A DNA stretch of 64,000 nt. It comes from Nilaparvata lugens. Its lineage: Eukaryota > Arthropoda > Insecta > Hemiptera > Delphacidae. The translations under genes and the position numbers were made by a program. Shown piece after piece: positions 59,754 to 64,000 of this stretch. The notes below the pieces were generated by a model, which searched no databases, was not told the origin of the DNA, and worked only from the letters and a program-made list of their open reading frames with translations. Within the stretch, counting starts at the first letter, position 1. Every line of letters begins with the position of its first letter. The stretch covers positions 36,452,001 through 36,516,000 of the forward strand of contig NC_052509.1 of assembly GCF_014356525.2 (NCBI RefSeq). Direction: 5' to 3'.

Positions 59754-61270
59754 TTATGTTACATCTAAAGTGTAATTATTCAACCAAATCTTTAAATTCC
59801 TTTTCAACAGGCGCATATTAACAAACTCAGCACAATTATCGGGTAAATCATTGAAAGTTCTTGGTACAATGTTGATTAAGGTGTTTCTGGCTAAATTATT
59901 TGAAGTGAATGGTACAACATACCTCTCATTCCTTAAATCGTATCGATTAACTTTCATAACTAAATATTTTTTGCAGAAGTAATTTTCTAAAATCAAAGTA
60001 AACAGAAATATACCTTTTATATTCAAAACCTTGCATCTATTCAAAAGGTTCTCATATGAAATATATCCCTGAGAATTGCTGACCAAACGTGAAATCTTCC
60101 TCTGTACCGAAGATATTCTCCTAAGATAAACATTGCTAGCAAATCCCCACCCTTGCAATCCATATCTCATAACAGACTCTCTCAAGGCTATATACATCAT
60201 CCTCTTCACTTTATTAGGTATTAAATCTTTAATATAATACATTTTGGCCAATACCTGTTTCAGTCTATTACAAAAATTTTTTTATGGATATCCCAACGAA
60301 AATGACTGTCAACTGTTACTCCTAAATACTTATAATTTATACAATTCGATATAAACTGACAATCTCTTGTACATATGAAAATATCTTGCTCCTGCAGTTG
60401 GAAACATTCACAGCAATGGTGCTTAATTTTGGGTTCCCCAATTCTTTTCATGTAGGATGAGGTTATATGTAGCACCTTGGTTTTGGTAACATTTATATTT
60501 AGACAATTATTATGATACCATTTAGCTAGAGTATTGGTATCATGTTGTAACCGGGTTTCGGCCACATCTAACGATTTATGAGAGGAAATCAACAAAATAT
60601 CATCTGCAAACATAAAAATCTTACAGTGAATCAAATATCTAGGTAAGTCATTTGTGTAAAGTAAAAACAGCAAAGGTCCCAGGACTGATCCTTGAGGTAC
60701 TCCCACATTTGAAGTCCTCTCTTGACTTGAATAGTTCCCAATTTTAACAACAAATTTTCTATTCTCCAGATAACTTTCAAATAACCTGAGTACAGGTCCC
60801 CTTATCCCAACACTAGATAGCTTTTGTAATAAAATTTTATGAACTATAGTGTCAAATGCTTTTGAAAAATCTATAAAAAGACAAAGGTTATGAACATTAT
60901 CCTTCAAGTTACCATATATATAATTAGAAAAATTTGACAACAATTTATTTGGACCTAATCCTTTCATAAAACCATATTGAAAATCATTGATGATATTATG
61001 TTTAAGCAGGAATAAATTCATCCTCTCGGCAATATATTTCTCGAAATTTTTTTTCAAAAATTGCTAATATGGCAATTGGTCTAAAATTCTTAAAAATAGA
61101 GAATTCACCATTTTTATGGATGGGTCAGACAACAGAAACTTTCATAAGGTCAGGTATACTTTGGGATTTGATAATTTTATTTATAAGCAATTGTAAAAAT
61201 GAAACCATTTCATCCTTCAATAACAATATATCTTTCAACCTTATATTATCAAAACCAGGTGATTTATTTC
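59754..61270 (-). mobile_element. Non-LTR retrotransposon C (RT only), inactive
   Basis: 5'-truncated non-LTR element on the minus strand, from the first RT block (KSPGFDN, near 61255) to the stop at 59754-59756, with almost no 3' UTR before family D sequence. The upstream end abuts a family D palindromic head (61274-61308). No endonuclease is present. It is the least decayed of the RT relics here. Confidence 0.8.
59754..61270 (-). pseudogene. Element C reverse transcriptase (broken)
   Basis: Blocks in order on the minus strand: SPGFDNI, PIHKNGEF, RPIAILAIFEK, QYGFMKG, IDFSKAFDTIVH (near 60870), GVPQGSVLGPLLF (near 60690), FADDILLI (near 60605), YLGVTVD (near 60320), and a C-terminal region ending LNNYTLDVT. 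Lesions are an in-frame TGA near 61127, a frame change in an A-run near 61050, and another in an A/T run near 60270. The two long open pieces are 60260-61057 and 59754-60251. Catalytic aspartates are intact. Confidence 0.87.
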
Positions 61271-61273
61271 TAT

Positions 61274-61308
61274 ACTTCCTTGACCTACGGTGATAGGGCA
61301 AGGAAAGT
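61274..61308 (-). repeat. Isolated family D palindromic head
   Basis: 35 bp matching the D heads at 20338-20372 and 63458-63492; in minus orientation it begins ACTTTCCTTGCCC and ends GGAAGT. It is joined directly to the 5' end of element C. Confidence 0.65.
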
Positions 61309-61906
61309 AAAAGCAGATCTACCGACGGCTGTTGGATAACGCAATGATTATAACAGCTGATTTTCATTTCTGTGTTTGGTCAGCTCACAAATCTTCTCCC
61401 ATAAGGATTACATGCAAACTTTGAAGGACCGTAGGAACGAGTCCTGAAGTCTGATCATAAATTTGATAGACCATAAACCTGCTCCTGAACAACACAACTA
61501 AACAAAACTCATCGAATTCGGTGCACACATAAAAAAGTTATTGAATGTCAAAATTTGAGGCTCGATTTTTATTTATATGGATGAGTTGGCATGCGATTGG
61601 AGTGGGAGAACTAAAGCCGCGACGTAGGCTGTAGAACAGGGTAGGCAAAAATCGCATTCTTGAAAATCATAGGGTGACGTATAGTAAAATTATATAACAC
61701 AAACATGTTCTGACATGCAAGCTTTCTGTTTCTGCTTTACAATAATTTATCATCAAAACATTTGAATAATAAAAGCATTTTGCTATTTAAAAGCAAAAAC
61801 CTATCCTCCTAGCGTACCCTTTCAAACCCTTACCTGATTTAGAACTAATAACCCGATTAAAGTTTTTTTTTTTAGACTGGAATAATATTTTCTGAAATTG
61901 ATAATT
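61309..61906. other. Spacer, nothing recognised
   Basis: AT-rich sequence without a frame of interest; it has short words shared with 58840-58860 in inverse order (CTTTGAAGGACCGTAGG). Confidence 0.4.
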
Positions 61907-63457
61907 GAAAAATCGAATTCGTGAAAATTTATCCTAGAAATTTCATCAATTTATCTTCTGAATATATCTACAGCGCCTAACCTAGTGCCGCAGTGCAAGC
62001 TGGTTTCGCACGGGAAAACGAAGACAGCGCGCATGCAAAAGTTCTGTCAAGCTGTCAGAAGGGCAAATCAGTGAGCTGCGAAGAGAGCGCGCTCTGAAAT
62101 GATGCGCGCTCTTTTCCTACCTCTACGATTCGAGTTTGACAAGTTAGTGTTGACAAGGGTTCAAAATTCAGGCTGATATATATAGCTTGAAACGTAAGTC
62201 TCTACATTAGAACGAGCGTTAGCGAAGTTCTCACTTTTGACTTACTAAGGCGTTTTCTGCCTGTTTTTATGTTCGAAAAGAACTTTAGAGAAAATTGATC
62301 AATCAGCTTCAAATTTTGAACACGAATTCTTCAAACCTTTTCACAGGTGAAGTTCGTTGGACAACAAAATTGACTCACCACTTCAGGATATAGAAATAAC
62401 ATTGGAAGTGCATAAGATGAAAAATTGTTTTGATTTTATATCACACAGACTGTCAGACGGACAGACTTTATGTGCCGACACATGATTTCAGTTGCAATAA
62501 TTTCAACAACATAGAAGTCTAAATTACTTCCATGTTGTTGAAATTAATGCAGCTTTCAAACAGCTTTGAAGTAATTTAGCAGAATCGTACTCCAGTCAAA
62601 AAATAAAATTAACACTTAAGATTAAAAACAAAAATATAATTAACAGTTAACATAAATCGAAGTTCACTGGAATTCATATCAATAAATTCGGCTTAAATCA
62701 AATCACTTCAACACAATAATTGGAGAACACTAACAGAAATCTACAATATTAATATTTTTCAATATTCACCATTCGGTCCTCAACATGTCGATATTTGTTG
62801 AAGGGGTTTATTGAAGAAAACTAGAAAATAAGTAGTAGCGTGATATTTATATTATAATTTATATATTTTATATTGGATTTATATTTATATATTTTAGATT
62901 TTATATATTTTATATTATCAGGGAGAACGAAGATCTGTCAAGCTGTCAGAAGGGTAAATCAGTGAGGTACGAAGAGAGCGCGCACTGAAATGAAGCGCGC
63001 TCTGTTCGTACTCTCACGAAAATAATTTATGACCAACCTTCAGACAGGTAGGATGCGCGTCTTCTTCGTACTTTCGGTTTCGCACAGCTTGACTGAGTTG
63101 TCATTTGAGATGCATGTCTGAACGGGAAGTATTTCGGCCGCATTGCTGGATGGCTGTTAACGGTTGTCGGATGATCAGTAGCTAGGGTTTTTCGTTATTC
63201 TTCAAGATAGAGGAATTCTGATTGCAGATTCGTTCTCAGCGACACCAAGTTTACCCATAAGATTCAGAATGACGAAAAACGATTAAAAAAACAATTTTAA
63301 AAATCATCATGGAAAAGTCAATTTAAGGACTTGCGGATGTTTTTTTGGAAACGTTTTGCTGGTGACGTTCTTAAAAGTTTGAAGATTTGAATGCTGTAGA
63401 TTTGTATTCAGAAGATAAATTGATGAAATTTCGAGGATATTCACGAATTCGATTTTT
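61907..63457. mobile_element. 1.55-kb element with 65-bp inverted terminal repeats
   Basis: The left end (61907-61974) and right end (63393-63457) are imperfect inverted copies sharing AATCGAATTCGTGAA, AAATTTCATCAATTTATCTT and TCTACAGC. Inside, a segment of about 80 bp with CTGTCAAGCTGTCAGAAGGG and AGAGAGCGCGC occurs in direct orientation at about 62040-62120 and 62932-63012. A 14-bp palindromic pair (AATTTCAACAACAT / ATGTTGTTGAAATT) lies at 62498-62547. No protein is encoded. The right end directly abuts a family D head at 63458. Confidence 0.6.
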
Positions 63458-64000
63458 ACTTTCGTTGCCCTATTACCATAGGTAAGGAAAGTATTGCTTT
63501 CAAAAAAAAATTAAGGTAGGCAATGGGCTTAAGGTATGTCTGTGAACACGATTACTTCATTCCTAATCAACCGATTGACTTGAAATTTTAAACTTTATTT
63601 CAAACTTAACATGAGGATTCGACAATGAGTAATTCAATAAAATTGAATTCAAAATGGCGGATAATTACTAAAAAACAATGTTTTTCACGGTTTTCTCGAA
63701 AACAGCTCTAACAATTTTCTTAAAATTCATACCATGGATAGCTATTTATAAGCCCTATCAACTGACATGAGTCTCATTTCTGGGAAAAATGCAGGAGCTC
63801 CGTAATATTCTTGAGAAAAGTGGCGGATGATTACTAAAAAACCATGTTTTTCACGATTTTCTCAAAAATGACTTGACCGATTTTTTTCAAATTCATACCC
63901 TGTATGAATTAGCTTATTTATCAGCTCCATCAACTGGCATGAGTCTCCTTTCTGGGAAACTAATAGGGGTCCACCCCATCCTTGAGAAATGGACTTTGTC
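63458..64000 (+). mobile_element. Family D repeat, copy 5 (runs off the window)
   Basis: It begins with the 35-bp palindromic head (63458-63492), lacks the (TG)n run, and contains the 166-bp unit starting at 63654 and 63820, the same period as in the copy at 20338. It ends at the window edge inside GGGGTCCACCCCATCCTTG, which in copy 2 follows the third unit. Confidence 0.75.

Overview
The window looks like intergenic or intronic DNA from an arthropod, most likely an insect. It is AT-rich, every long stretch carries stop codons in all frames, and mobile-element remains of several ages dominate. Pointers to an insect are non-LTR retrotransposon relics with endonuclease and reverse transcriptase motifs of the Jockey/CR1/L2 kind, and a retrotransposon primer site matching the 3' end of an arthropod-type tRNA-Lys. 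The repeat style and the recurring TAGGCCTA-like words suggest a hemipteran such as a planthopper, but that is an impression from memory. There are no operons, ribosome binding sites or CRISPR arrays, and I recognise no complete host gene. One 68-bp candidate coding exon lies at 43594-43661 (+).

The best-defined object is a complete LTR retrotransposon on the minus strand at 43762-52560. It has two 2.5-kb LTRs (43762-46287 and 50031-52560) that differ by about three substitutions and four 1-bp indels, TG...CA ends and a 4-bp target duplication (GTAC), so it inserted very recently. The 3.7-kb interior encodes one Gag-like protein (47724-49196, minus) and no protease, reverse transcriptase or integrase, so it should depend on a partner element. 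Its LTRs contain an 18-nt tRNA-Lys primer-binding site, and a second, shorter site lies just outside the LTR. This suggests that priming moved to a duplicated downstream site and lengthened the LTR by 105 bp.

Other elements by region: 1.3-2.8 kb, a diverged repeat pair and a near-perfect hairpin with 160-bp arms; 9.2-9.9 kb, an inverted-repeat element; 17.8-30.1 kb, three copies of one repeat family ('E'), two copies of another ('D'; one carries a 166-bp tandem array) and a 648-bp inverted-repeat element with TGACGTCA sites; 35.7-38.7 kb, a nearly full-length but broken endonuclease/RT element; 39.3-43.4 kb, small RT and endonuclease relics, another D copy and a third E-type element carrying a nested MITE; 53-64 kb, more D copies, two broken RT elements (one per strand), a CpG-rich minisatellite and a 1.55-kb inverted-repeat element.

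Between these are several GC-balanced, non-repetitive islands (about 4.9, 11.7-12.1, 14.9-15.2, 16.5-16.8, 27.2-27.7 and 30.8-31.2 kb), three with clustered TAATTA homeodomain-type words. They are the best candidates for host regulatory or transcribed sequence, but only cross-species alignment or RNA data could show that. Family letters D, E, G and H are labels for this report only.
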